64,000 nt of DNA from Chelydra serpentina (taxonomy: Eukaryota; Chordata; Testudines; Chelydridae). The stretch is from NCBI GenBank assembly GCA_037349315.1, contig JBAIAC010000018.1, forward strand, positions 2,418,001-2,482,000, written 5' to 3'. Positions 45,771 through 58,303 of the stretch are shown piece after piece (within the stretch, counting starts at the first letter, position 1; every line of letters begins with the position of its first letter). The position numbers were made by a program, and so were the translations under genes. The notes below the pieces were generated by a model. That model saw only the letters and a program-made list of their open reading frames with translations, was not told where the DNA came from and made no database searches.

Positions 45771-48590
45771 CCTTTTTAAAGATTGATTATTCAAATGTAC
45801 AATTGTAATCTTAAAACAAAAACAAAACAAACTTTTATGTTAAAAGTTGACTTGTTCTTGCAATTTAGATTGATGTATTTTATACAAAGATCATTCTGAT
45901 AGAAATTGGAAAAGCAAATTTATTGTTAGGCAAAAGATTAATATTTCCTCCTTGAAGAACAATGGAAAAAGCTCTGATGCTAAAACTATACTAGCAAATC
46001 CTATTATATAAAGCTAATTAGCTGAAAGCTATGTATTTTGTATCAGACTTTTTGACAAAATGTTTCAGAGCACACCATGCAGAGTTGTGGTAATGGAAAA
46101 CCACTGAAATGCAAAATGTGCATGTACACGTGACTGACCCTGACAACAAGGGCTGAGAAAAATTGCTAATTCTTTAGGTTTTACCAAACCTCTATGGTGA
46201 AATCCTGACCCTATTGAAGACAATCAAGCCAAAATTTCACCCATCAAACATCCCCGCCCCTTTCCCCCTCAGTTTCCCTTCTATTAAGTGCAGATACTTT
46301 TTGCAAGCAAAGCTGGGAGCAAAGGAAACTGGCAACACTCACACAACCTTAATCAGGTTCCTTTGCAGCTTTTTCTGTCAGCAGCACTTTGGCGGCTGCT
46401 GACATGGGGTTTAAGACTGTGCTACAATTTAACTGACTTGTTGTCCAGTCTAATACGTTTGAGTCAGATCGAAGTTGACACTAACCGTATAATTTACCAA
46501 GATTTTTCCTTTATATCTATCTGAAGTAAAAATCCACTTAGATTTATAGCTCAGTGTCTTAAAACATGCCCAATCTAACTAAGAGTCTTTGACTACTACC
46601 TTTGGAAATGCACCACCAGTCCCTGCAGTCAATTTAGCCATCCGTGACTGGCTTAGTCAGTTTGTGCCATCTTAAAACCCTTTCTTTTAAATCATTGGAA
46701 TTACGTAGGAACGATCAGGTTCTTATCTCAATAATATCAGTGTCAATGGAGAGTGATTTAATTCACTGCCATGCCCTATTTGTGTATTTCAAAGTGCCTT
46801 GTGTACACTCAGTTTGACTGTTTTCCCTGTGTAGTTGCTCAGTCAGCTTCCCCCGTTGTTGGCGGGGAGACTCAGGAGTAGATGTAGTCCATGAAACTAC
46901 TTGTAGCTCATTTTTAGAAATTTCCAATTTTATTTTTTTACACTTGTAAAAGTCATTAAGAACTTATCCCAGTCCAGAGGCATCTATCCTATAAATTAAA
47001 ACACCAGCTATAAAATTCTGCATATCCCACATACATAAATATCTACCATCTAACATAAGGATACTAAAATAAACCTAAACTCCCACCAACCTTCCCATTT
47101 CTAATGTCAGTTTCCTGTTTTTCTACTCCCATCCAGATCCATTTTTCCATAGAATGTCTTCACCAATACAATGACATTGCCCTTCTGAAGATTTTATGTG
47201 GGTCTCTTAGTTCATTGTCATCATTTTGACAGAATTCATTGCATCAGGAACATGATTTGAAAAAGCTAAGATGCAAATAAAACATTTCTTTCTTGGGATT
47301 GCAGTGCTAGGTTTGCTTACACACATCCATGAAAGTGGGAAACCAACTTTCCTCTTACTGTTGCTGGAATTTTGTACTTGCTTTTTATAGTTGCATATAC
47401 ACATTTCTGTATTCTTGACTGTGTTCTCTGACGATGCCCGTTGTGGCTGTCCAACTTGTCATGGAAGGCCATAATTCATATGCTCTTTGCATACTTTGCC
47501 AAGTGACAATGTTGTTGTGTTTGCACTGAGTATAAATTTCGAGGTGTGAATACCCCTGAACTCAGTTACAAACGTTTCCTGTTTCTTATTGTGGTGGCTA
47601 TTCCTTTTAGACATGTAAAAGTGCACATACTTCTGGATGGGTGAAGCAGACACATGAAATTTGCAGACACTGTATACAGAATAGCATGTGCACAACATTT
47701 TGTGTACCCCTTAATTAAATTAAATGGGCTGCACAATATGAGAAATTATCCTATGAAGGAAACTGCCAGAAAAATCTGCATAGACAACCTGTGAAATGTT
47801 GAATGGCGCGCAGTTCATATTTGGCACATGCACCGTGTGGAAATTGCTCAAACACTTTCTGGAGAATCTTGGCACAAACAAGAAAGGAGACAAAATTAAG
47901 CATTTCAAGTCCCTGCATAGTTAGAAGTTGGAAGGTGTGCAAACAGCTTATACCAATGGAGAGATGGGATCACATGAAAGGGAAGGCACAGTACCAAAAA
48001 GCAGACAGCCACATGAACTCAAGCTGCTAATTACTGTACATCCCAAATAACTAAAACTGAACTAGAGAGAGAGACATCAGCGAACCATATTACACAGTAT
48101 GCTTACAGCATGTTCACAGTGAGGCATGTTACGCAATCAAAGCTGTTAGAGTGGAGTTGAATTGTAACATTTAAACTCTGTGCAAAAGAAATACAGTGTG
48201 TGTGTGTTGAATTAGTATAGAGACAAACTGCTCATGTAGAGATTATGGACAGCAGATTTTAAATAAACCACAAAATAAGATACTCTGTCTGCAATGGATA
48301 CCTGAAAACACAGCTCATGCGCCAACCCTTGTCTGTTTGGCACCATTGAGACAGGGCCTAGAATCTTGTGCCTAGGATTGGTACCTCAAGTTTGTTGGCG
48401 AACTGAAGAAAGAGTAATAATATAACAAATGGCTGTTCGGACTGACTTCTTTTGAATGTGCCAAGGTAACACACATCCAAAACAACTTAAACTACTCAGA
48501 CACTATCGATAGATTCTAAATTAAGTGCAACTACTCAAGGGGAAAAAACCCAGAAATCTAGATGACATTGTTGACAGTTCAGAAAAAAAA
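45771..48590. other. No gene seen
   Basis: The open frames at 46214-46524 and 47207-48030 are short and lack domains. No repeat other than the half MITE near 46195-46245 was recognised. Confidence 0.45.
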
Positions 48591-48594
48591 AATC

Positions 48595-48855
48595 TGTTCG
48601 ATGCACAGCAGCCATTTAAAAAAGTTAGGCTGTATGAAGAAAAGGATAGAGATTAATTCTGAAAATGATAATGCTTTTATATAAATCATTGGTATACCCT
48701 CACCCTGAATATTGTATTCACTTCTGTCACCCCCATCTCAGAAAAGCTACAGCAAATATAGAAAAGGTCCAGAGAAGGGCAACACAAGAATTGGAGTCAA
48801 GGAAAGGCTTTCCATATGAGGAGAGGTTGAAAAGATTAGGACCACTCAAAGGTAC
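48595..48855 (+). mobile_element. CR1-like LINE fragment
   Basis: The plus frame 48665-48904 reads 'MIMLLYKSLVYPHPEYCIHF', then 'IEKVQRRATQELESRKGFPY' and 'EERLKRLGPL', the CR1 C-terminal order. It is truncated at both ends and lacks the 3' tail. Confidence 0.85.
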
Positions 48856-51338
48856 TGCTCAACTGAATAACGGCTATAGATTTGAGCCAGTACCACTCTG
48901 CTAAATGTTCGGATTTTTTCTCTCAACAAACATCACATCTTATTAAAAAGAAGAAAAATCATTCGGGCTTTGTGCCCTTCAAAGTGAACTTTGTGGGAAA
49001 CCAAATGCATTAGTATTTAGCATCAGAAATCCCAATATCCAGGGCTAAGACATTTCAATAAAATAAATTGGATTCAAGAGACTTGGACCTTAAAAATAAA
49101 GACCGAATCCATTCTAATCAAGAGCTACATAAATTATCAATATTTCCCTGTATCATTCACTTCAGGGACCTTATAACATTAAAATTGACTTCAGTTACAT
49201 TTTAATTTAGTCAATCTTAGTGTCCCTTCTGCTACATATCGTTTATGTAGACTTCCTGAATTCTGATGGTGTTAATGCAGCTATTTATATTCCTGTTTAT
49301 ACTTCTGTGGAGAAGTTTCCACATCTTAATACTCATACAACATTGTATTTTAGACTCTGCATTGTTAATTTTTAACATATTCATTAGTGTCTCATTAGTG
49401 ACTTCATAGTATCAAGATGTGTCTATTAAGGCTCTTCACAGAAGTGTGTTTTCCTTTTCTGAGTAAAAATAAACGTTTTCAGTGCATTAAATTGATTGTC
49501 CCCAACCTCACTGTAATCTCAACTACATGTGTAGATGGAGTGGTTCAACTAAGTATGATATCTTAAAACAGACCTCAGTATTCTACAAACCTACTGTTGA
49601 ACCCAATTCACCATTGATGTCACTGAATTTACACCAGGAATTAATTTGGCCCAGTGTATTGAGAGCATGATGCAGGTTTCTCCTTTTCATCCCACTGACC
49701 TAGAAGCTACCTTCTTTACTCTTTATTGGACCTGGGTAGTATCCCATCCTCTAATTCCACCCATCCCATCTATTCTAGAGGACCCCCCTCTATTTCAGCT
49801 ATAATTCTGGCTGAGGATGATGGGACTGGACAAAAATATTTGAATGATACTGCACAGATAGTCAAGGGGATCATTACTGAGTAAAGGCAAAGCACCTTTC
49901 CACAAATTGTCCCTATGTTCCCTGTTATTTCTGGCCCAGGGGAATACAGAACTATACACTGAACATCCTAGGCCAAAATTTTAAAACTTGGGTGCCTAAT
50001 GTTTGGTTCCTAAATCCACATTTATAAGCACTTAAATAGAAGTGGTTTGCCTGCCAGGGGTATTGACCCCCAAAATCATATTTGCTTAAAATCGTAAGAT
50101 TTAATAGATGGTTCTTTTTATTTGCCTTCTGGCCCTGTAAAATGGGGATAACGATACTGACCTTCTTTGTAAAGTGCTTGGAGATCTAAAAAGTGCGATA
50201 TAAGATCTAGATATTCATTTATGTATTATTCTGCAGCTCTTCTGCTTCATGTTTTCAAGATTTTTTTCTGCAACCATGAGGGCTAGAGTATTGTTTAAAA
50301 TGAAAGCTGAGATTGTCCTGTAACTGCATGACTCTAGCTGAGATTTAAGAAAACGGCCAGATTTTGCCAGACTTTCAGTAAAACCAATGTAGGCACTCAG
50401 GTTTGAAATTTTTAGCCCTAGATTTTCAGTTGAGGGAAATGTTCCAGTGGTTCTCTGCACACACGGAGCCACGGTTGATAATGCTTGATAAGACCACATA
50501 GTAAAATATTATGTGCTTAGACATTTGTAGAAGTTAGTCCAGTTTTTTCTGTAGTGAATGGGAGAGGTTTTTATTGACTTCATTGGGCTTCAGTAGATTG
50601 GGCTATTATTTTGGTAGATTCAGACTCAATTTGTGCACTAACTTGATTAGTCAGGTTCTTCATTGTGTCTGATGTAGTCATTAGGTCACTATTACCTATG
50701 GAGTGGAACCGGTTACTTCTCTAATTATGGATACTATTCATCCAAAGTTTTTCATGAGACATTCTGAAAACACACAAAACTAACTGTGCATTGGGAGAAA
50801 GGAAACATTTTCTGATTCTGGAATCATACCAGGGATCACATCATTCTTTATTGTATCTTTTGAAATATTTTTGTAAGAACCATGGCTAATCATTAATTTT
50901 CAGGAAGATGCACTAATCTTCCATGCTCTAAAAAACATTTTTTGAAGATCAATAAAAATGTTGTGTAATTTGTTTTCATGCCCAATAAATTTCTCTGCTA
51001 GTTGTTTGTTGAACAAATATCTGTTTGCCTGACGTCTCTTGGCAGAAAACTCTCCGTGCTTCAGCTAGCTGATTGCTAACGTACAATGTGGTTGCAGTCA
51101 GGATTGTTTCCCTTCTAATATGACCTCAATTACATGGTTTATGAGGCTGACTATGCTTGGTATTGCGCAATTTTTTCTGATTTATATTTTTGTATTATGT
51201 TAAGAAATGATAATGGATATAATGATTACAGTAATTGTTTGGCAGTTTATTTACATAACACATCCACTTTGGAAACCAGTGTTAATCAAAAACTGTAAAT
51301 TGTACTTCTGCCTCTTCCCTCTCTCTTGGGTGAATCTG
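48856..51338. other. No gene seen; two MITE-like relics
   Basis: Decayed fragments lie at about 49585-49660 (CAATTCACCATTGATGTCAC, AATTTACACCAGGAATTAA) and 49970-50070 (GGTGCCTAATGTTTGGTTCC, GCACTTAAATAGAAG). No coding domain. Confidence 0.4.
50125..50215 (+). mobile_element. MIR SINE relic
   Basis: CTGTAAAATGGGGATAACGA, CTTTGTAAAGTGCTTGGAGA and ATATAAGATCTAGAT match the MIR 3' half in plus orientation. Confidence 0.75.
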
Positions 51339-51633
51339 AGGTCTTGTCTTCACTACCGGGGAGATCAACGCTGCTGCAGTCAATGCAGCGGGTGTCGATT
51401 TAGTGGGCCTTGTGAAGACCCGCTAAATCGATGACCGAGCACTCTCCGGTCGACCCCAGTACTCCACCTCTCCGAGAAGGGTAAGGATGTTGACTGGAGA
51501 GCGTCTCCTGTCGGTGCAGCACAGTGAAGACACTGGGGTAAGTTGACCTAAGCTACGCCGACTCCAACTACATTATTCATGTAGCTGGAGTAGCTTAACT
51601 TAGATCGACTTACCCCCGGTAGTGAAGACAAGC
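51339..51633. mobile_element. Intact MITE with long terminal inverted repeats
   Basis: The left end GTCTTGTCTTCACTACCGGG and right end CCCCGGTAGTGAAGACAAGC are near-perfect inverted repeats over about 21 bp. The roughly 295-bp non-coding body has further internal symmetry (CGATTTAG...CTAAATCGATGA; ATGTAGCTGGAGTAGCTT). A second, diverged and interrupted copy is at 18589-18951. No unambiguous target duplication, so superfamily is open. Confidence 0.85.
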
Positions 51634-51639
51634 CCATAG

Positions 51640-52374
51640 TCTTATGACACTGATCTTGCTAGCTGATATGGTCCCAGCTCAGAACCTTGGATCTTATTTC
51701 TGCAGCTTAAGTCTACCTCTAATGACTGGATGGGACTAGCGGTAACAGGCATATTCTACAATATTAGATGCTTACAACCTTATTGTTGTTAATGGTGTTG
51801 TATAGGTATAACTGAGGAAAGAATTTGGGAAGGATATGGCAAATTTTCCTGTTTAGTTTAGCCCTAAGCACCTCAACCCCGACTGGCAAAGTTCGTGCCA
51901 TTCCACTCCTCGGGCTTTCCTGATCAGAGAATGTCAGTTATCCCAGACAATATATCTGTGTCCTTGCCAATTCTGTTTCTAGTGTGAGAGCCGTAACTCA
52001 GGATTAGTTCCAGCAGTACTTCCTTTGATTCATTCTTCAGCTCCTGCTTTGTTGATGGTGCTTACAGAGGATCAGTCCTATGCTGCAGAGTTGAAGCAAT
52101 GTGGGGGGACTCAGAGGATTGTGGAGGTGGGGGGGAAGAGTGGGAGAGCACATAGTAATTTTCACTAAATGGAAAGAGTGAGGTCTAGCAGTTCAGCAAC
52201 TGATTAGGTGTCGGTAGTCATGGGTTCTGTTCTTGGCTGTCAGTCTACCCATCTTTGAACTGGTTACTCTGATACTTGCAGTACTGCCAGGGGTATTGTT
52301 GAGTTTAATCAAATTTTATGAGGGGCTTTGTAATCCTGCAATGAGAGAAATATTGAGTATGGTTATTTTAAAAT
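51640..52374. other. No gene seen
   Basis: Unrecognised sequence between the MITE and the hAT element. Confidence 0.45.
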
Positions 52375-52931
52375 GTTTTTACTAGGGCTGTCAAACAATT
52401 AAAAATGATTAATTGTGCGATTAAATAATAATAGAATACCATTTATTTAAATATGTTTAGATATTTTCTACATTTTCAAATATATTGATTTCAATTGCAA
52501 CACAGAATGCAAAGTATACAGTGCTCACTTTATATTTATTTTTGATTACAAGTATTTGCACTGTAAAAACAACAACAAAAGAAATATTTTTTTCAATTCA
52601 CCTAATACAAGTACTGTAGTGCAATCTCTTTATCCTGAAAGTTGAACTTACAAATGTAGAATTATGTACAAAAAAACCTGCATTCAAAAATAAAACAATG
52701 TAAAATTTTAGAGCCTGCACATCCCCTTAGTCTTACTTCTTGTACAGCCACTCGCTCAGACAAACACGTTTGTTTACATTTGCAGGAAATAATGCTGCCC
52801 GCATCTTGAGTGCAATGTCACCTGAAAGTGAGAACAGGCGTTCTCATAGCACTATTGTAGCTGGAATTGCAAGATGTTTACGTGCCAGATGCGTTGAAAG
52901 ATTCACATGTCCCTTCATGCTTCAACCACCA

Positions 52932-53393
52932 TTACAGGGGACATGCATTCATGCTGATGATGGGTTCTGTTCGATAACAATCCAAAGCACTGCGCACCGA
53001 CGCATGTTCATTTTCATTATTTGAGTCAGATGCCACCAGCAAAAGGTTGATTTTCTTTTTTGGTGGTTTGGGTTCTGTAGTTTCTGCATCAAAGTGTTGC
53101 TCTTTTAAGACTTCTAAAAGCATGCTCCGCACCTCGTCCATCTCAGATTTTGGAAGGCACTTCAGATTCTTAAGCCTTGAGTTGAGTGCTGTAGCTATCT
53201 TTAGAAATCTCACATTGGTACCTTCTTTGCGTTTTGTCAAATCTGCAGTGAAAGTGTTTTTAAAATGAACAACGTGTGCTGGGTCATCATCCGAGACTGT
53301 GATAGCATGAAATATATGGAAGAATGTGGGTAAAACGGAGCAGGGGACATACAATTTTCCCCCAAGGAGTTCAGTCACAAATTTAATTAACAC
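52932..53393 (-). pseudogene. hAT transposase fragment (middle region)
   Basis: A 153-codon open frame on the minus strand fills the centre of the foldback element. It contains 'DDDPAHVVHFKNTFTADLTK', 'VRFLKIATALNSRLKNLKC', a basic, proline-rich stretch 'TEPKPPKKKINLLLVASDS', and 'RTEPIISMNACPL' at its end. That end is where the hAT C-terminal dimerisation domain should begin, but the frame breaks there in the left arm (a stop and a frameshift follow). No start region or zinc finger is present. It is a dead fragment, recognised by its continuity with the hATC domain. Confidence 0.8.
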
Positions 53394-53420
53394 ATTATTT
53401 TTTTAACGAGCATCATCAGC

Positions 53421-53639
53421 ATGGGAGCATGTCCACTGGAATGGTGGCCAAAGCATGAAGAGGCATATGAATATTTAACAAATCTGGCATGTAAATATCT
53501 TGCAAAGCCTGCTACAAAAGTGCCATGTGAATGCCTGTTCTCACTTTCAGGTGACCTCGTAAATAAGAAGTGGGCAGCATTATCTCCTGCAAATGTAAAC
53601 AAACTTGTTTGTCTTAGTGATTGGCTGAACAAGAAGTAG
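53421..53639 (+). pseudogene. hAT transposase C-terminal dimerisation domain (right arm)
   Basis: The 72-codon plus-strand frame carries a nearly intact hATC domain: 'CPLEWWPKHEEAYEYLTNLA', 'KYLAKPATKVPCECLFSLSG' and 'VNKKWAALSP' followed by 'NVNKLVCLSDWLNKK' and a stop. This domain mediates dimerisation of hAT transposases. It is separated from, and opposite in strand to, the middle region at 52932-53393, so no full protein can be made. The left arm carries the same domain on the minus strand in a broken state. Confidence 0.9.
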
Positions 53640-54039
53640 GATTGAGTGGACTTGTAGGCTCTAAAGTTTTACATTGTTTTGTTTTTGAGTGAAGTTATGT
53701 AACCTACATTTGTAAGTTGCACTTTTACGACAGAGATTGTACTACAGTACTTGTATGAGGTGAATTGAAAAATACTATTTCTTTTGTTTATCATTTTTAC
53801 AGTGCAAATATTTGTAATAAAAAAATACACACTTCAATTTCAGTTACAACACAACACAATATATATGAAAATGTAGAAAAACATCCTAAATATTTAATAA
53901 GTTTCAATGGGTATTCTTTTGTTTAATAGTGTGATTAAAACTGCGATTAATCAGAATTATTTTATCACGATTACATTTTTTGAGTTAATTGCATGAGTTA
54001 ACTGTGACTAATCGACAGCCCTAGTTTTAACTTGTTGAA

Positions 54040-54290
54040 AATGGAAGAAAGGGGTTAGAAAAGATGGAGACAAACAGCAAGTAGAGAAGGTAAAGGAGGA
54101 GGAAAAAGAGAATAGTCAAAGGCAAAGGGGGCCAAAATGTTACAGGTGGAGGAAGAGAGAAACAAGTGGTAGGGAAAGAGAAAAGGCAACGGGATTAAAA
54201 AGAGAGAGACAAATCAGGCAAGAGAAACAGATACTATAAGTGAAAACATAGGAGAGAAAAAAAGAATGAGGGAGAAAAATCCATATTTCC
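54040..54290. repeat. Purine-rich tract
   Basis: About 250 bp in which the plus strand is mostly A and G (GAAAGAGAAAAGG, GAGAAAAAGAGAATAG and similar), starting just after the hAT element. No coding meaning seen. Confidence 0.7.
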
Positions 54291-55574
54291 AGAAACATCT
54301 CCTGTGAGTACAGATGGGAACTGCTGTCTAAGGAGCTATTTCATACACCTCACATCAAAAAGGTCAGGAGTGATAAGAAGGGCTGAATTACCTGAACAAA
54401 GTGCAGTAGGGAAACCAAAAGTATATTGAAAATAAAAAAGAGAGGAGAGAAGTGTTGCATCTCATTAAAGAGTCTGCCAGATAGCATATATTTTAACTTT
54501 GATGGAGGAGGATTTGTGCCACCATTTTTTCTCAAACTCCTCCCCCCATTCTTACAATTTGGATTAAAGAAACTAGAGCAAGTGGAGATGCTTGCCGGGT
54601 CTACTCCTTTCCTCTCTTTCCTTTCCATCCACTATTTCATTTTGAATTATTAAGAATGTCAGTACTATAGGTGTTTATGGTTCCTTCCTTTGGCATTGTC
54701 ACTGGAATTAATTGAGGGAGACATCTAAGGAATCTCCAATTCCTGCCCTCCACTGGATTCCCAGTAGCTGAGTCTAAGGCAAGTAGGGGTGTGTGTGTGT
54801 GTTTTCTCTTTAAAGGCAGTAGGCTTCCTTGGCCTTCCTTAGAAGTTGCTTTGTGTGTGTGTTTTGCTCTTCTGGTATGTACAAAAAGATTGTTTATCCC
54901 GTAGCATTAAAAATGTATCTCTCTTCAGTTTTCATTTAATCTCACATTACCTGTCATTAGGACTGACTATTTAATTGGTGATCTCTTTTCTTCTTCTCTG
55001 TACTTATTTTTCTTCTGTCATCTTTGGCTTCTCTCTTGTCTTGTGATTGTGGCTTGTCTCCAGATGTTTAGAAGAATTCCAAAGTGGCAGGATGGACATA
55101 TTTTTCTAGTTAGATAACATCAGGATGCCACAGGGTTGGTGTCTGTCATTTTCTGGTTAGAGAGACGCGTTTGGGTGGCCAGTTTGTGTTCCTTGCCTAC
55201 ATCTGTTCTTTTTGAAGACTCTGATGCTATAAATACAGTACTTGTATACAAAATTACCTTTAAAAATTGAGTGAACATAATATGGACAATAGGGAAATAA
55301 CTTCGTCTTTTGACTGTGTACAACTTTCTCCCATGTCCATATTAATTCTCCGAGGTCTTCCTTCCCTGTGTTGTTTCTGTCTACAGAATATTGTGATCTC
55401 CTTGGAACGGTCTGTCTTTTATGTATCTGTACACTGCCATGTCATTTAGCATGGTACTGTATGAATAATTTACGATCTTAAGAGTATAAGAGATGTATGG
55501 TATTATGGGCAGGTATATATTTATTTTTTCAGGTAACAGGTCACCCAAAGACATAAGTATCAACACTGTATGAA
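54291..55574. other. No gene seen
   Basis: Short GT-rich runs at about 54790-54810 and 54850-54863. Otherwise unrecognised. Confidence 0.45.

Positions 55575-55616
<42 letters not shown>
55575..55616. repeat. Compound (GT)n(GA)n microsatellite
   Basis: About ten GT units followed by about eleven GA units, the same order and strand as the tract at 8438-8488. Confidence 0.95.
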
Positions 55617-55617
<1 letters not shown>

Positions 55618-56925
55618 TCTTAGGTAATAGCTACATACTGCACTACAGTGATAGACATTTTAGAAATGAAGATAATAAGTATGTGTAAATCTATGTTATA
55701 GCTATAGATACTTATCAATTATAATTACTTTGCTCTTTCTAAGACTGATCTAGAGCCTACTGCAATTGATGGAAATCTCTGGGGCTTTTGATCAGATCCT
55801 ATGTATTTAACAGGTTATATTCAATGGGTTATCTGTTGTGTTTTAGTTCTCTGTTAAAATTTTAATGTAACTTAGACTAGAAAGATAGGAAAGTAAATTA
55901 TTGAAAGACCTTTCACTTACTGAGGATTGTTTTCCTCTTCTTATTGCTCCTTCTCCTTGTTGTTATCACATCCTCTGTTGAGTGACCCCATTGTTGGGCT
56001 CAACCAGAAACATGTCACATTTGTAATTCCTTGTATTTCACGCTCATAATTGCCACATTTCACGCTTGTAATTCTCTGTGTGAAGCTTGCTTCCTGACAT
56101 CTGTTGTTTTGTTTTGTTTTTTTCGTAACCTTCATAAAATATGATATGGTTTATGGACTATCATCATCAATCTAATCAAAATGCATGAGATAAGGAAGTG
56201 GGTTAGACAATCTCTTTTTTTATATAATCACTTCTCTTTAATCTCCTATGATGATATTCCATGTTAACTATATAATTTGCCTTTCAGAGTTTATCATTTT
56301 TCTGATACCTTTTTGTAGCATCATGTGTCATTAGGACATTGTGAACATACTGGGCATGATCCACCACTCCATTATACCAGTGTAATGCTGGTGCATCTCT
56401 CTTGACTTGTTTCATTGAGTTAAATGAAGCTGCAAAAAACTTGCAAAGCAGAGTATAACATCAGGCCCAATAAATACAACAGAGATGTGAAGTTCTCTGG
56501 GTGCTCTCTTCTAATCCCCTTTCAACGTTTCTGAATGTCTCCCAATAGGAGCGTGCTTTTGTAATAATGGCTTAACCTAGTGTACAATTACATAATTTTG
56601 TTTAGGTGGTCATAAAAGTTCTCAGGCAAAATCTACTCAAATAACCAATTTACTGTGCAAGACTATAAAAACTGGCTACTTCTTTTATGTTTTCTTTCAT
56701 AATTACAGTTGGGCTTATTTTCTTCTAGTTTTTGATCATAGTAGAATGTACATAGTGTCATGTTCAATAATTAAAACTTATTGGCTCAGGCATATGTAAC
56801 TAAGGTGATAGCTTTATTGAAATACATTACTATACATAACAGAATACAAGTGCAGCTTCGGCAGTGAGAAAATAATTACACAGTCACTTCCTTAACAATA
56901 ATTTTATACAAGAATATTCAGGAAC
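55617..56925. other. No gene seen; MITE relic at about 56350-56470
   Basis: ATGATCCACCACTCCATTAT, ACCAGTGTAATGCTGGTGCA and ATCAGGCCCAATA fit a decayed palindromic MITE. The rest is unrecognised. Confidence 0.4.
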
Positions 56926-56929
56926 TCCT

Positions 56930-57120
56930 GAGTTTTAGTCCCAGCTCCACCAGAGATGCACTCTTATGACATTGGGAAAGTCACTAAATCTCTATGTATC
57001 TAATTCCCCATCAATAATAAAGAGGTTATCAATACTTACCTTTTGCATTGAGGTTTTGAGGATTAATTAATGTCTGTACAGTGTTATGAAGATGCAAAGT
57101 GCAGTGTATACGTTAAGCAT
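56930..57120 (+). mobile_element. MIR SINE relic
   Basis: CCTGAGTTTTAGTCCCAGCT, TGACATTGGGAAAGTCACTA, AATCTCTATGTATCTAATTC and TTGAGGATTAATTAATGTCT followed by GTGTATACGTTAAGC give the MIR order. A short ATT repeat follows. Confidence 0.85.
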
Positions 57121-57229
57121 TATTATTATTAAACATCTGGCTAGCATAGAGGGCAAGGAGGGAAGAAAAACAGTCCTGACTCAAAACTTCAACCAAAACT
57201 TAAATGACCCTTTTGAAGCTTGAGAAAAT

Positions 57230-58110
57230 TTAAGATGGGAATTTCAAAAGCAATGAACGCTGGCTCAACTCTACTCCCATGAAATCAATGGGAGTTTCAC
57301 CTTTTACCTTAAGTGGGAAGAGAGTCCAATGCTGAACATGTCTTTTAGAGGGAAAATTCCTAAACTTTTTTGCAATTGTTTTTAATTTTTGAATGCTCCT
57401 GCACTCCCTGGTTCTGGAGGGGACTGAAGTCTTTTTCTGGGGATTTCCAAACCAATTTTGCAGAACCAAGAAGTTTAGATGAGTTTTGGATAAGAATCTG
57501 AACTTCTGGAAGCGCATCTGCACTGAAGATCTGAAATGCTTGAGATTCACCCTGACCTTTATGGCCAGGAAAATGGACCCAGTAAATTGTCTTGGGGAAA
57601 TTCCATCTTATTTTAAGCCTATTGAAAAACCTAATTCCAGGCATTAACAGAATTCAGAGAAGATTAAGTTCATGCTGCACAAGGGAGCAGCCCATATATT
57701 CTTGTTTCCTTTCTTCAAGACTTCAGTGATTGTGCACTATCAAATATCTGTCAAATACAAGCCATGCTCAGGTAGCATTTTCAAGAACTGGCAAATTAAA
57801 TACATGCCAGGAGTTGCTCGGATGAAGTACATTGTCAAACATGATGGCACTATAGACATTTTTGCAACAGATGAGAAGAGAATTTCTGAAGGGGTGTACA
57901 GATGCATAGCACAAATGAAGTTAGTAGTTCTTTTTACAGCTATACAAGGCCAGTGGTTTTATCTAAGACAGATTTGTCAGGTGCGGGAAGAGCTACACGG
58001 TGCCTACTTCCTACATAATTAGTAAGTTTCAAGTGAAGGAATCACTGAGCTGGTGACTGTGCATAGTTAAAGTCTACTAAGCCTTATGGTACTGATACTA
58101 TAATTAAGAT
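57230..58110. other. No recognised gene; 116-codon frame at 57672-58022
   Basis: A small inverted repeat ACTCCCATGAAATCAATGGGAGT-like (57270-57295) marks a MITE relic. The plus frame 57672-58022 is the longest outside identified repeats. It contains 'ISEGVYRCIAQM', which looks like the end of an immunoglobulin domain, but the Cys-to-Trp spacing upstream does not fit. I do not call it a gene. Confidence 0.3.
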
Positions 58111-58117
58111 TGAGATA

Positions 58118-58247
58118 CAGGAACTCCTCACTTAATGTTGTAGTTATGTTCCTGAAAAAATTGACTTTAAGCAAAACGATGTAAATCGAATCCAATTTCC
58201 CCATGGGGTTAGGTTCCAGGGAATTTTTTTTCATCAGACAAAAGACT

Positions 58248-58303
<56 letters not shown>

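Larger units (their letters stand above)
52383..54023 (-). mobile_element. Foldback hAT transposon, 1.64 kb, with long inverted arms
   Basis: Ends are TAGGGCTGTC and GACAGCCCTA. Flanks are GTTTTTAC (52375-52382) and GTTTTAAC (54024-54031), an 8-bp target duplication with one change, as expected for hAT. The left arm (52383 to about 52966) is the inverted copy of the right arm (about 53408-54023). Both arms hold the transposase C-terminal coding region plus its 3' flank. The unique centre (about 52967-53407) holds a further part of the transposase on the minus strand. The N-terminal half, including the first catalytic residues, is missing. I recall elements of this layout from turtle genomes, so the foldback form is probably a family trait. 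Confidence 0.92.

Noticed and set aside
53387..53632. 81-codon minus-strand frame resembling the plus frame at 52740-53024
   Set aside because: Both are antisense readings of the two inverted arms that encode the hATC domain; the similarity reflects the arms, not a gene pair.
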